Origin: UBA3792 sp045114775
GTDB lineage: Bacteria > Bacillota > Clostridia > Christensenellales > CAG-138
DNA: 64,000 nt
Assembly: GCA_045114775.1 (NCBI GenBank)
Contig: JBGULC010000042.1
Coordinates: 62,001-126,000, forward strand
Direction of reading: 5' to 3'
Numbering within the stretch: position 1 is the stretch's first letter; each line of letters starts with the position of its first letter. The position numbers and the translations under genes were made by a program. This document shows, one piece after another, positions 40,789 through 48,917 of the stretch. Below the pieces are notes generated by a model that saw only the letters and a program-made list of their open reading frames with translations, ran no database searches and was not told the DNA's origin.

Positions 40789-40915
40789 AAATCCCGCCGC
40801 GCATGTCGCCGGATTTGTGTGATATTTGTTCCTCCGGTGCGTGCGCCGAACGGCGACGCCGTTCTTTTTGCGGTTTGATCGAAAGAAGAATCCCGCCGCG
40901 CATGTCACCGGATTT
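40789..40915. repeat. Pair of 27-bp direct repeats
   Basis: AATCCCGCCGCGCATGTCGC plus CGGATTT at 40789-40815 recurs at 40889-40915 with a single difference (G to A). The gap 40690-41017 otherwise holds the two flanking terminators, a GCCGAACGGC-type hairpin and a GGGCATTGCCC palindrome (40935-40945). Confidence 0.85.
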
Positions 40916-40958
40916 ATCATATTCTGTAGGGATGGGCATTGCCCGTCCGTTTTTATGC

Positions 40959-40986
40959 AAAAAAACGAGACCCTTTCGGGTCCCGT
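40959..40986 (-). terminator. Terminator of the rpsF-ssb-rpsR operon
   Basis: On the minus strand ACGGGACCC pairs with GGGTCTCGT around GAAA (one G-T pair), followed by seven T. Confidence 0.9.
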
Positions 40987-41017
40987 GCTAAACGGTCTGT
41001 GTGTGACTGTTGATAAC

Positions 41018-41260
41018 TTACTCTGCGCAGTAGGGCAGAAGAGCCATGATCCGCGCGCGCTTGATCGCGACCGCGAGGTCGCGCTGATGCTCTGCGCACA
41101 CGCCGGACATACGGCGGGGCATGATCTTTCCGCTCTCGGAAATGAAGCCCTGCAGCTTTTTGATGTCCTTATAATCAATGGATGTGGCCTTCTCAACGCA
41201 GAAACGGCAAACTTTGCGTCTGCTTCTCGGACGACGGGGACGCAGTTTACGATCTTCCAT
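41018..41260 (-). CDS. rpsR: 30S ribosomal protein S18
   Basis: 80 residues. Typical S18 core KKLQGFISESGKIMPRRMSG. It keeps the Cys pair CRFC and the GVCAEHQR motif of the zinc-binding (C+) form of S18. It forms the S6-S18 heterodimer in the 30S platform. Last gene of rpsF-ssb-rpsR, with an AGGAGG site. Confidence 0.97.
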   Translation of the reverse strand: MEDRKLRPRRPRSRRKVCRFCVEKATSIDYKDIKKLQGFISESGKIMPRRMSGVCAEHQRDLAVAIKRARIMALLPYCAE

Positions 41261-41283
41261 GTGATGCCTCCTGAAATAATGAA

Positions 41284-41703
41284 TTAAAACGGTAAGTCGT
41301 CGGCATTGATGTCGGTGAATCCGGCGAGATCCTGCGCGGGCGCAGAGGGACGCGGTGCGGAATAACCGCTGCCGGTTTCATCTGCCGCCTTCGGCGTCAG
41401 GAACTCGACCTCATCGGCCGAAACGTCAAGCGACATACGGGTCGTGCCGTCCTTCGCTTCGTAGGTGCGCGCCTGCAGCTCGCCGATGACGGCGACCTTG
41501 CGGCCCTTTTGAAGGTAACGCGCGCAGGTGTCGCCCAGCTGCCGCCAGGCGTTGATGCGGAAGAAGTCCGTTTGTCTTTCTCCGCTCTGGTTTGCGAAGC
41601 GCCGGTTGACGGCGATCGTGAAGGTGCAGACGGTCACGCCGCTGGGCGTGCTGCGCACTTCGGGGTCGTGGGTCAGGTTGCCGATCAAAGTAATCTTGTT
41701 CAT
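41284..41703 (-). CDS. ssb: Single-stranded DNA-binding protein
   Basis: 139 residues. The OB-fold N-terminus (MNKITLIGNLTHDPEVRSTPSG, FFRINAWRQLGD) is followed by a short flexible linker and the acidic tip DDLPF that binds partner proteins. The linker is short for the family. CGGAGG precedes the ATG. It lies between rpsF and rpsR as in most Firmicutes. Confidence 0.97.
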   Translation of the reverse strand: MNKITLIGNLTHDPEVRSTPSGVTVCTFTIAVNRRFANQSGERQTDFFRINAWRQLGDTCARYLQKGRKVAVIGELQARTYEAKDGTTRMSLDVSADEVEFLTPKAADETGSGYSAPRPSAPAQDLAGFTDINADDLPF

Positions 41704-41745
41704 GCTTTCATTTTCCTCCGTTCTTTCGTGCTGTTACTTTGGTGC

Positions 41746-42033
41746 TTATGCTTCCTTGCGAGTGACCATGTAGCGCATGAGCCGTTCATCGTTGCGCATG
41801 TTGCGCTCCAGCTCACGGGGCAGTTCCGGATTCGCGTTGAAGACGACCAGAACATAATAGCCCTCGGTCTTGTAGTCGATCGGGTATGCCAGGCGACGCT
41901 TGCCCCAAACCTCGGTCTTCTCGATCTCGCCGCCGTTTGCGGTGATAATGTCGGCAAACTTATCCATGACGACCTTATCCGCTTCTTCATCAAGCTCGGG
42001 CGTGATCACGTACAAAACTTCGTACTGATTCAT
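41746..42033 (-). CDS. rpsF: 30S ribosomal protein S6
   Basis: 95 residues from the ATG at 42033, which has AAGGAGGTG before it; a longer in-frame reading upstream has no site. MNQYEVLYVITPELDEEA, GKRRLAYPIDYKTEGYYVLV and the C-terminal RNDERLMRYMV are typical of S6. The mRNA leader contains a GCCTTC-AAAA-GAAGGC hairpin; whether it is the S6:S18 autoregulatory leader was not established. Confidence 0.95.
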   Translation of the reverse strand: MNQYEVLYVITPELDEEADKVVMDKFADIITANGGEIEKTEVWGKRRLAYPIDYKTEGYYVLVVFNANPELPRELERNMRNDERLMRYMVTRKEA

Positions 42034-42097
42034 GTATTTCACCTCCTTGTGGACTTGTGGCCTTCTTTTGAAGGCAAGAAGGACCGTTAGCTTTCGT

Positions 42098-42126
42098 ACT
42101 ATATCACAACTTTTCCCGGAATGCAA
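42098..42126 (-). promoter_or_regulatory. Predicted promoter of rpsF-ssb-rpsR
   Basis: On the minus strand TTGCAT (42121-42126), 17 bases, TATAGT (42098-42103). Its -35 lies only 14 bases from the -35 of the divergent holA promoter, so the two may compete. Confidence 0.75.
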
Positions 42127-42140
42127 GGACTTTTTTCCCA

Positions 42141-42169
42141 TTGTGCGAAAGATTTTTGTGTGGTACAAT
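42141..42169 (+). promoter_or_regulatory. Predicted leaderless promoter of holA
   Basis: TTGTGC (42141-42146), 17 bases, TACAAT (42164-42169). Six bases separate the -10 from the ATG, so transcription would begin at the start codon. Confidence 0.6.
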
Positions 42170-42175
42170 ACGGGT

Positions 42176-43162
42176 ATGACCGAACAGGAGCTTTATCAAA
42201 AAACAAAGGCCCGGACGTTATCGGGCGCATATCTTTTCGAAGGCGCGGAGGAGCTTTTAAAGCAGCAGGCTGTGGACCGCATCGTTTCGCTGCTCGATCC
42301 CGGCTTTCTCGATCTGAACCTGAAGCGCATGAAGGAACCGGACGCATCCGCCGTGCTTGACGCCGCGCATGCCGTGCCGGTGTTCGATTCGCTTTGCGTC
42401 GCCGTCTTCACCGATTTCGACGACACGGCGCTTTTCGAGACGCTCGAAAAGCGGAACGCGCTCGACCTGCTCTTTGCGCCGAAAGACGCGGTCGTTCTGT
42501 TCGTGCGCCGCGGCAAGGGCAAGGAGACGCCGTTTACAAAGCTCTTTACCGCAAAGGACCGCTATGTATCCTTCGACCCGATGAGCGAGGACCGCGCCAA
42601 AGAGATGTGCGCGCGGCTCTGCGCAAGGCGCGGCGTGCGGCTCGACCGACCGGAGGCGGCGCAGCTTGTCGATATGGTCGGTACGGACGCGTATCGACTC
42701 AGCAACGAGGTAAGCAAGCTCTGCGATTACGTCGGAAACGGCGGCGCGGTCACGCGCGACGTGCTTCGCTTCGTCGTCACGCCCTCGGTCGAATACGAGA
42801 TCTTTCCGATGCTGAACGCGCTCCTTGCCGGCAACAAAAAAACCGCGATGCGCATGCTGACCGAGGCGATAAACGATGGGCAGGAGAATCCGCTCAGAGT
42901 TGCGTCGTTCCTTGAGGGGCGGTTGAAGCAGATGCTGATCGCGAAGGAACTGCTCGAAGCGAAGCGTCCGCGGCCGGAGATCATCAAAGCGATGGGCGGA
43001 AATCCGAAGGCGGCGGAGATCGCGCTGAAAAACGCGCAGAAGCTCCCGCTCCAAAAGCTCAAGAACGCCGTCGCCGCCTTCGCCCGCATCAACGCGGACA
43101 TGAAGCAAGGCCTTTTGAATGAATCCGACGCCCTGATCCTCGCAATTTATAAAAGCTTTTGA
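42176..43162 (+). CDS. holA: DNA polymerase III subunit delta
   Basis: 328 residues from the ATG at 42176. It shows the delta-subunit pattern: GAYLFEGAEELLKQQAVDRI at the N-terminus, a middle domain with VVLFVRRGKG and the helical C-terminal domain (NALLAGNKKTAMRML, NPLRVASFLEGRLKQMLIAKEL). It loads the beta clamp as part of the clamp loader. There is no Shine-Dalgarno sequence before the ATG (CGGGT only), and the promoter places the RNA start at the ATG. Longer upstream readings cross the rpsF promoter and are not credible. Confidence 0.92.
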   Translation: MTEQELYQKTKARTLSGAYLFEGAEELLKQQAVDRIVSLLDPGFLDLNLKRMKEPDASAVLDAAHAVPVFDSLCVAVFTDFDDTALFETLEKRNALDLLFAPKDAVVLFVRRGKGKETPFTKLFTAKDRYVSFDPMSEDRAKEMCARLCARRGVRLDRPEAAQLVDMVGTDAYRLSNEVSKLCDYVGNGGAVTRDVLRFVVTPSVEYEIFPMLNALLAGNKKTAMRMLTEAINDGQENPLRVASFLEGRLKQMLIAKELLEAKRPRPEIIKAMGGNPKAAEIALKNAQKLPLQKLKNAVAAFARINADMKQGLLNESDALILAIYKSF

Positions 43163-43231
43163 AAAAATCAAACCGGATCCGCGTTTTTCGCGTCTATTTG
43201 GTGAAAACAAACAAAAAGGAGACAGAATTCT

Positions 43232-44443
43232 ATGAAAAAAACACTTTGTCTGCTGTTTGCGCTTCTGCTGCTGTTTGCGGCGGCCGCGTGCAAGTCGGAA
43301 AGACCTGAAAGGATCCCCGTGATCGGCGAAAGCGGATCGCCGTCCGCGCCCGATCCGCAGCCCGCGTCCGATTCACAGTCCGCGCAGCCTGCGGCTTCGG
43401 TCCCGACGGGGAACGAAAACTTCAACACGGGCGGCCTTGTCGCGAGCGACGGTGATCGCAGCTACTTCATCACCCACCTTGTGGACCTCAGTGAAAATGT
43501 GATCGTCGCGCTCGGAAGCAGTATCGACGCGGAGCCGGAGATCCTTTATCACACGTCAGGAGAGATCCCCCTCGTCAAGCTGTTTGTTACGAACGATCGG
43601 GTTTGGTTTTTGCGGGGGTGCAACATATATGACCGGATCGAAATCAATGAAAAGGCGGACCTGTGCTGGGTGTCCAAGGATGGTAAGGATAGCGGAACGG
43701 CGCGGAATTTTGATCTGAATCTGACCAAAGAAGAAAGGATAAACAGCGTATTTTCCGACGGCAGATATCTGTATTTCATGATGTTTACCGAAAACGGGCC
43801 GTCTTATTATCGTTATGATCCGGAGGCCGAGCGGGGAGAGGTTTTTGACGCGCAGCGGTTTGTCGGGGCCGATGAGCTGTGCTTTATCATTGCGATCGAC
43901 GGGGACCGTATCTATTACGTCAGAATCGACCGCTCGTTTGAATCCGGTCACAACCGAATTTGTTATTCAGCGCTTGACCGACCCGAAGAGCACGGAATCT
44001 GCGACATCGACGCTTTGGAGTTCGAACAAATAATTGACAAAGGCAAAATGCGCGCCGTTGTCTCCGGCGGATATCTGTTTTTGTCGGCCAAAGAGCCGGA
44101 GGTCATGAGCATCGAGCTTGAGACCGGAAACAAGCGTTACATTGTTTCGTCCGATGAGACGATAACTGACACCTTTACATATGCCGTTTACGGCGATACA
44201 GTCTATTATTTCACACGCGGCGGTGACCTGAAAGCTGCTTCCGGAAACGGTGAGAGCCGCGTCCTCATCCGGGACGACGGCAGGAAGGAGACGGACGGCT
44301 ACCAAAGAAAAAAGGTCCTTCCGCAGTATGGAAACGGATGGGTGTATTATTATCATGATGATATGCTCCGCTATTGCAGCCGTGTCCGCGTCGACGGAAC
44401 GCTCTTCCCCGATTATCCGATCATGTGGGAATACGAGGATTGA
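43232..44443 (+). CDS. Lipoprotein with beta-propeller-like repeats (DUF5050-like)
   Basis: 403 residues. A lipoprotein signal ends at Cys20 (LLFAAAAC). A Ser/Pro/Gln-rich linker (about 30-62) leads to repeated strand patterns of the type (V/R).F(L/F)R/YFM...YDP and DRIYYVRIDR, YGDTVYYFTRGGDLK, as in beta-propeller proteins such as DUF5050. It is exposed outside the cell; ligand unknown. AAAGGAG precedes the ATG. It is a single gene ending in a strong hairpin. Confidence 0.75.
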   Translation: MKKTLCLLFALLLLFAAAACKSERPERIPVIGESGSPSAPDPQPASDSQSAQPAASVPTGNENFNTGGLVASDGDRSYFITHLVDLSENVIVALGSSIDAEPEILYHTSGEIPLVKLFVTNDRVWFLRGCNIYDRIEINEKADLCWVSKDGKDSGTARNFDLNLTKEERINSVFSDGRYLYFMMFTENGPSYYRYDPEAERGEVFDAQRFVGADELCFIIAIDGDRIYYVRIDRSFESGHNRICYSALDRPEEHGICDIDALEFEQIIDKGKMRAVVSGGYLFLSAKEPEVMSIELETGNKRYIVSSDETITDTFTYAVYGDTVYYFTRGGDLKAASGNGESRVLIRDDGRKETDGYQRKKVLPQYGNGWVYYYHDDMLRYCSRVRVDGTLFPDYPIMWEYED

Positions 44444-44457
44444 CCGATCTGTATAGG

Positions 44458-44486
44458 AAACGGGAAGCATTGCGCTTCCCGTTTTT
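44458..44486. terminator. Bidirectional terminator between convergent genes
   Basis: AAACGGGAAGC pairs with GCTTCCCGTTT around ATTGC, with T runs on both strands. Confidence 0.9.
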
Positions 44487-44531
44487 CGTACGTTCGCTTC
44501 AGAGCCGGGAGGGCGGGGTTTCTTCCGCAGC

Positions 44532-44978
44532 TTACCAGGACGGTGCGAAGACCTTGCCGAAGATCCATTTGAGCAGCAGCGGGAGCAGCGTAAAGGCCGC
44601 GCCGAGCGCGCCGAATACGATCGGCGCGACGAATCTGCCCGACACCGCGCGTCCGCCTGCCGGATCGGAGGCCGGATACTGCACATTGAACGCCTGTCCC
44701 TGCCGGAAGGCGGTGCTGGAGACGTTGGAGACGAACCGGTAGGTCTCGCCGTCGACCTCGTATTCCACCGTCGGCGCGCCGCTTGCGGTGAATCCGACGA
44801 TCGTCCCCTGCGTTTCCACGAGGTCCTTGCCGTGGGAAAGCGCCGTAAAAAGGGTCACGGCGGCGACGACGATGAAAACCACGCCGAGCGCGATCATGCC
44901 GTTCAGCATCCATCTGATGATCTTCAGCAGGGATTTTCCCGCATCGCTGTTCGGGTCGACATAGTAATTGATTTGCAT
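44532..44978 (-). CDS. DUF3592-type membrane protein
   Basis: 148 residues from the ATG at 44978 (CGGAGG six bases before). One membrane segment near residues 22-48, an extracellular beta domain with VETQGTIVGFTASGAPTVEYEVDGETYRF, and a second membrane segment at about 118-142. This TM-beta-TM layout with the (G)TI.G...YEV.G..Y pattern is that of DUF3592, whose role is unknown. It is the last gene of the operon that starts at 48861. Confidence 0.75.
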   Translation of the reverse strand: MQINYYVDPNSDAGKSLLKIIRWMLNGMIALGVVFIVVAAVTLFTALSHGKDLVETQGTIVGFTASGAPTVEYEVDGETYRFVSNVSSTAFRQGQAFNVQYPASDPAGGRAVSGRFVAPIVFGALGAAFTLLPLLLKWIFGKVFAPSW

Positions 44979-44989
44979 GATACCTCCGC

Positions 44990-46483
44990 TCAGTCGAGGT
45001 GATAGAGTGCGCTGTATTTCTTCGTCAGGTAGTCCGTGTAGTACGTCGGATCGAACGGCGCGCCGAAGGCTTCCTCCATCAGCTTGCCCGGCTCCTTCAT
45101 GCAGCCGAAGCGGTAGATGCGCTCGGTGAGCCATTCAACGAGCGGTCGGAGGTTGCCCGCGCGCACAAAGCTCCAGACGTCAAGGTCCTGCTCCATGCGC
45201 TTGATGAGCTGCGCGTCGTAGGCCGAGCCCACCGCGTAGGAGGGGAAGTAGCCGAACAGCCCGCCGGCCCAGTGCGAATCCTGCAGTACGCCGCGGCGGT
45301 CGTCCGGCACGTCGACGCCGAGATATTCCTTGTACATGCGGTTCCATTCTACGGGCAGATTCTTCGGTTCGAGATCGCCGTTGAAGAGCCGCTTTTCAAG
45401 CTCGTAGCGCACCATGACGTGCAGCGAATACGTGAGCTCGTCCGCTTCGGTGCGGATGAGGCTCGGCTCGGCCTTGTTGACCGCCACGTAGAACTCGTGC
45501 GCGGTGACGTCCCTGAGCTGCTCAGGGAAGATCTCCTGCATCTTTGGGAAGATCGCCTCGATGAACGGCTCGCTGCGGCCGATGATGTTCTCGAAGAAGC
45601 GCGACTGGCTTTCATGCACGCTCATCGAAACGCCGCAGCCGATCGGAAGCTTAGCAATCTCGTCGGCGATGCCGCGCTCGTAGGTCGCGTGGCCGCCCTC
45701 GTGGATGACGCTGTACATCGAAGCTTCGACCGCGTCCTCGTGGTAGTGCGTGGTGATGCGCACGTCGTATTTTGTAAACTCCGTGGTAAACGGATGCTCG
45801 GTCTCGCCGATGATGCAATAATTCCGATCAAGCCCCAGAACGTCCATCAGGTAGTCCGAGAAGATCCGCTGATCGGCGATCGGATAGTGCCGGTGCAGGA
45901 ACGAAACGTCCGGTTGATTCCGTATCTTTGCGATCACGGGCACGAGACGCTCGCGCACGATTGAGAAGAACTTGTCCAGCGTTTCGGTGTTGAGCCCCTT
46001 CTCGTACGCGTCGAGCATCGTGTCGTAGATCGGCGCGTCGGGCTTATAGTACTTTGCGAAGCGCTTCTGCGCCGCAATCAGCTTCTCAAGGTGCGGCAGG
46101 AACATCGCAAAATCGCTCTTGAGCTTTGCTTCGTGCCAGACCTGATCCGCGGTCGTCTGGTCGATCGTATACTGCACGTACTCGTCCTTCGGAATGCATG
46201 CAATGCGTTCGCGCTCTTCCATGGCGAGTTCCGCGGTGCGGACGATCGCGGGATCAACCTCGTCGCGGTGTTCGAGGATTTCCTTCTGCATCGCTTCGGT
46301 CTCCTCTGAGGTGATCATGTCGTACATGACTTCACTGAGCACACCGAAGGTCTCGCCGACGACAGGCCCCGCGCCTTTCGGCATCACGGTGTTCATGTCG
46401 TAGCTCATCAGCCCCATTGCATGACCGTATGCGCGGAGCTTTCCAAGGTATGCGCGGTAGCGTTCAACGGTTTCCTGGATCAT
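44990..46483 (-). CDS. M32 family metallocarboxypeptidase
   Basis: 497 residues, the usual size. The zinc-binding HEGGH (about residues 261-265) lies in the family context SVIHEGGHATYERG. The N-terminus AYGHAMGLMSYDMNTVMPKGA, DVRITTHYHE and the GVSMSVHESQSRFFENIIGRS block also match. It removes C-terminal amino acids from peptides in the cytoplasm and uses a divalent metal. AAAGGAG precedes the ATG; the upstream lipoprotein gene ends 3 bases before the start. Confidence 0.93.
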   Translation of the reverse strand: MIQETVERYRAYLGKLRAYGHAMGLMSYDMNTVMPKGAGPVVGETFGVLSEVMYDMITSEETEAMQKEILEHRDEVDPAIVRTAELAMEERERIACIPKDEYVQYTIDQTTADQVWHEAKLKSDFAMFLPHLEKLIAAQKRFAKYYKPDAPIYDTMLDAYEKGLNTETLDKFFSIVRERLVPVIAKIRNQPDVSFLHRHYPIADQRIFSDYLMDVLGLDRNYCIIGETEHPFTTEFTKYDVRITTHYHEDAVEASMYSVIHEGGHATYERGIADEIAKLPIGCGVSMSVHESQSRFFENIIGRSEPFIEAIFPKMQEIFPEQLRDVTAHEFYVAVNKAEPSLIRTEADELTYSLHVMVRYELEKRLFNGDLEPKNLPVEWNRMYKEYLGVDVPDDRRGVLQDSHWAGGLFGYFPSYAVGSAYDAQLIKRMEQDLDVWSFVRAGNLRPLVEWLTERIYRFGCMKEPGKLMEEAFGAPFDPTYYTDYLTKKYSALYHLD

Positions 46484-46486
46484 AGT

Positions 46487-47092
46487 TTAACTCCTTTCGG
46501 GATTGTCTTTCGGTTCTTCAAAGATCACGGTCGGCGTCTCGGGTGCTTTGTCCTCAAAGATCACGGTCGGCGTCTTGGACTCCGCTTCTTTAGCCGCGGC
46601 GCCTTCCGCCGCTGCCTCCGGCTTCTTTGCGGCGGGCTTGCCGAGCAGCACGAGCAGTACGACGGCCAGAACGCCGAGCACGATCAACGCAAGCGTGCGC
46701 CGCGAATCGCGCACGGTGACGGAGACGGACGCGGAGGCCTGCTCGCCGGACAGCGTTTTCGCGGTAACGGTGAGCTTCGTTTCGCCCGTGCCGTGCGCGA
46801 TCACGTACAGCGTGCCGTCATTCTTCAATACGCCCTCGGCGACGCGCATGTCGTCGCTTACGACGGTATAGAACAGGATCTCATTTTTTGCGGTCGAAAA
46901 CCCCGCGGTGTAGGCCGGGATCGTTTCGGCGACGTCGTTTCGCGAGCCGAGCGGGAGCTTCAGCTTCACTTCGCACTCCGCGGGCGCGGTCACGGCAGGC
47001 GTCGGTTCCGGCGCGGGCTCCGGCTGCTTTGCGCAGGCAAGCGGCAGACAGATCAGACAGAGGAGAAACAGGATCAAAAAGTGTTTTTTCAT
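46487..47092 (-). CDS. Lipoprotein with C-terminal membrane span and repeated TPTVIFE tail
   Basis: 201 residues from the ATG at 47092 (AAAGGA before). The signal ends in LPLAC (Cys20). A Pro/Glu-rich stretch precedes an Ig-like beta domain (residues about 45-138). A second membrane span follows at about 142-162, then a cytoplasmic tail that repeats TPTVIFE twice (KTPTVIFEDKAPETPTVIFEEP). Lipid anchor plus a membrane span is unusual. Function unknown; it is translated between the clostripain-like gene and the carboxypeptidase gene. Confidence 0.75.
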   Translation of the reverse strand: MKKHFLILFLLCLICLPLACAKQPEPAPEPTPAVTAPAECEVKLKLPLGSRNDVAETIPAYTAGFSTAKNEILFYTVVSDDMRVAEGVLKNDGTLYVIAHGTGETKLTVTAKTLSGEQASASVSVTVRDSRRTLALIVLGVLAVVLLVLLGKPAAKKPEAAAEGAAAKEAESKTPTVIFEDKAPETPTVIFEEPKDNPERS

Positions 47093-47106
47093 GGAAATTC
47101 CTTTCT

Positions 47107-48861
47107 TTATTCGCTGAACAGCCAATCGAAGAAGTCGTCAAAGTCGTCGCCGACCCACTCGTCCAGCCAGTCGGCAGCGATCGCGCCGATGTCCCAGAGC
47201 GTGTTGACCCAATCGCCCCAGTCGTGCTGCGAGATGTAGTCCGCCCAGGCGTCCCAGTCACTGAAGTCGAAGTAATCGTCCGCGGTCTCCACGTCGACAA
47301 ACTTTTTCAGCCATGCGATATAGTCGCGATCGAGGCCGGCGTTCTGAAATACGCGCTGCAGCGTCTTATAAAACGCAGCGTCGCCGTACGGAAGCGTCAC
47401 CGAAAGCCCTGCAAGCGTCCGCTCATTCGTCGTCGCGCGATAGTAGAGGACCGTCGTGTCGTATGTCGCCCGCAGCAGGTCGGACTTTGCGGAGGGGATG
47501 TTTGCCGCAAGGGACAAAAGATCGGTGATGCAGTAGTCGCTCAACGTATACCCGTCGGAGAAGCCCCAGCCGCCGACCGCCCGCGCAACGCACGGATGCG
47601 CGCGTCCGGTGGATTCATGCAGCTGACCGTAGTTTTTGGAGAGCAGGGTCTGCTCGTTCGCATAGGCGAACTCCAGCCATGCGCGGAACAGCAGATTCAC
47701 GTACGATTCATCGATCAGCGCAAGGGTCATGCTGCTGTTTTTGCGCTCGGTTTCGCAGACGGTGACGGAACTGTCGATCACGATCCTTGCAAGCTCCGGC
47801 GTGGAGATCGCCGGATCCTCCGCAAGCGCGGTGAGCCATTCGGCATACGCCCAGCCGCACCCCGGCTCAAAGTCCTCGGAAAGCAGCGTGTAGTCGCAGT
47901 GATCGTACAGTGCGCAGGCGACCTCGAGCGACGACATCAGGCAGCAATCCATGCCGATCAGATCGAAGAAGACGCCGCCGTCCCGGAGCGCGATCTGCAT
48001 CTCGTCGATGGTCAGCGTGGACGAATAGGTCTGATATTCGTCGTAGCCGAAGCCGTAGACCGGGCCGCCGCCGTGATTCCAAAAGAGCAGGATGTAGCGG
48101 TCCGCGGGATAGTTTTCCGCGCCCCAGCGGATGAAATCGGAAAGCGTCGCGGGGATCGTCGTATCAAGCTGACCGAGCGAATCGTCGACAAGCGTAAGAC
48201 CGCGGTTTGTCAAGCGATAGCGCTGCGAGCGGTCCGAGGCGATCCCGTAGCGCGAAGACCAGCTCTTCGTGCCGACGGTCTCAATCAGGATGTTCACGCG
48301 GTCGCTCTTTTTTGCCGCGATCATTTCGGAAAGGTCGTCCGTCGCCTCGTGATGCTTGGATTCGAGGTCCGAGCCGTTCATCAGCACCAGAACCGTCACG
48401 GTATCCGTGCCGTCGTTACGGAGCTGCACCTGTTTCGGACGGACGGCATGCTGCGGCGCAGAGGTTCGTGTCGGCGCAGGCTCCACGGGCTCGTCGATGA
48501 TCAGATAAACCGTCGGCGTGGGCGAGGGCGTGGGAGTGGGAGTAGGCGTCGGCGTGGGTGTCGGCGTGGGAGTGGGCGTCGGCGTCGGGGACGGCGTGGG
48601 CGTCGGCGCGGACGTGGGTACGGCGGTCCGTACGGGCGTCGGCGCGGGAGAAGTCTCGGTCGTGCGTTCGATCGGTGCGGACGCCGTCGCGAGAGACGCT
48701 TCGGTTTGCCGCCTGCCGCAGACGAAGGACCGGCTGCCGCATGTGCCGCAGGTGCAAAGACAGGTGCACAGCGAACCGACCGCGATGACCAGCGCCGCGA
48801 TCACAACGATCGCAGCGATCAGTCCGGTCAGCTTAGCGGCTTTGTGCGTTCCGCGTGCCAT
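47107..48861 (-). CDS. Clostripain-family (C11) cysteine peptidase, membrane-anchored
   Basis: 584 residues. An N-terminal membrane span (about 10-35) is followed by a Pro-Thr linker of more than 20 PT/PS units (about 75-112). The peptidase domain has catalytic His in LLFWNHGGGPVYG (about 264) and catalytic Cys in FDLIGMDCCLMSSLEV (about 306). Family C11 cleaves after Arg or Lys. The C-terminus is acidic and rich in Asp and Trp (DWDAWADY, DDFDDFFDWLF). Placed outside the membrane, it may process surface or host proteins. AAAGGAGG precedes the ATG. First gene of a four-gene operon. Confidence 0.85.
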   Translation of the reverse strand: MARGTHKAAKLTGLIAAIVVIAALVIAVGSLCTCLCTCGTCGSRSFVCGRRQTEASLATASAPIERTTETSPAPTPVRTAVPTSAPTPTPSPTPTPTPTPTPTPTPTPTPTPSPTPTVYLIIDEPVEPAPTRTSAPQHAVRPKQVQLRNDGTDTVTVLVLMNGSDLESKHHEATDDLSEMIAAKKSDRVNILIETVGTKSWSSRYGIASDRSQRYRLTNRGLTLVDDSLGQLDTTIPATLSDFIRWGAENYPADRYILLFWNHGGGPVYGFGYDEYQTYSSTLTIDEMQIALRDGGVFFDLIGMDCCLMSSLEVACALYDHCDYTLLSEDFEPGCGWAYAEWLTALAEDPAISTPELARIVIDSSVTVCETERKNSSMTLALIDESYVNLLFRAWLEFAYANEQTLLSKNYGQLHESTGRAHPCVARAVGGWGFSDGYTLSDYCITDLLSLAANIPSAKSDLLRATYDTTVLYYRATTNERTLAGLSVTLPYGDAAFYKTLQRVFQNAGLDRDYIAWLKKFVDVETADDYFDFSDWDAWADYISQHDWGDWVNTLWDIGAIAADWLDEWVGDDFDDFFDWLFSE

Positions 48862-48888
48862 GGGCGCCTCCTTTGTTCATAATATAAC

Positions 48889-48917
48889 AGCATACCATAT
48901 CATACGAAGAAATGCAA
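48889..48917 (-). promoter_or_regulatory. Predicted promoter of the clostripain operon
   Basis: On the minus strand TTGCAT (48912-48917), 17 bases, TATGCT (48889-48894). It abuts the 3' end of the gene at 48918. Confidence 0.6.

Noticed and set aside
42034..42097. S6:S18 autoregulatory mRNA leader
   Set aside because: A hairpin is present before rpsF, but I could not match the characteristic bulged stem of the known leader with confidence.
48500..48640. Repeat run considered as a CRISPR or minisatellite
   Set aside because: It is the in-frame Pro-Thr linker of the clostripain-like peptidase.
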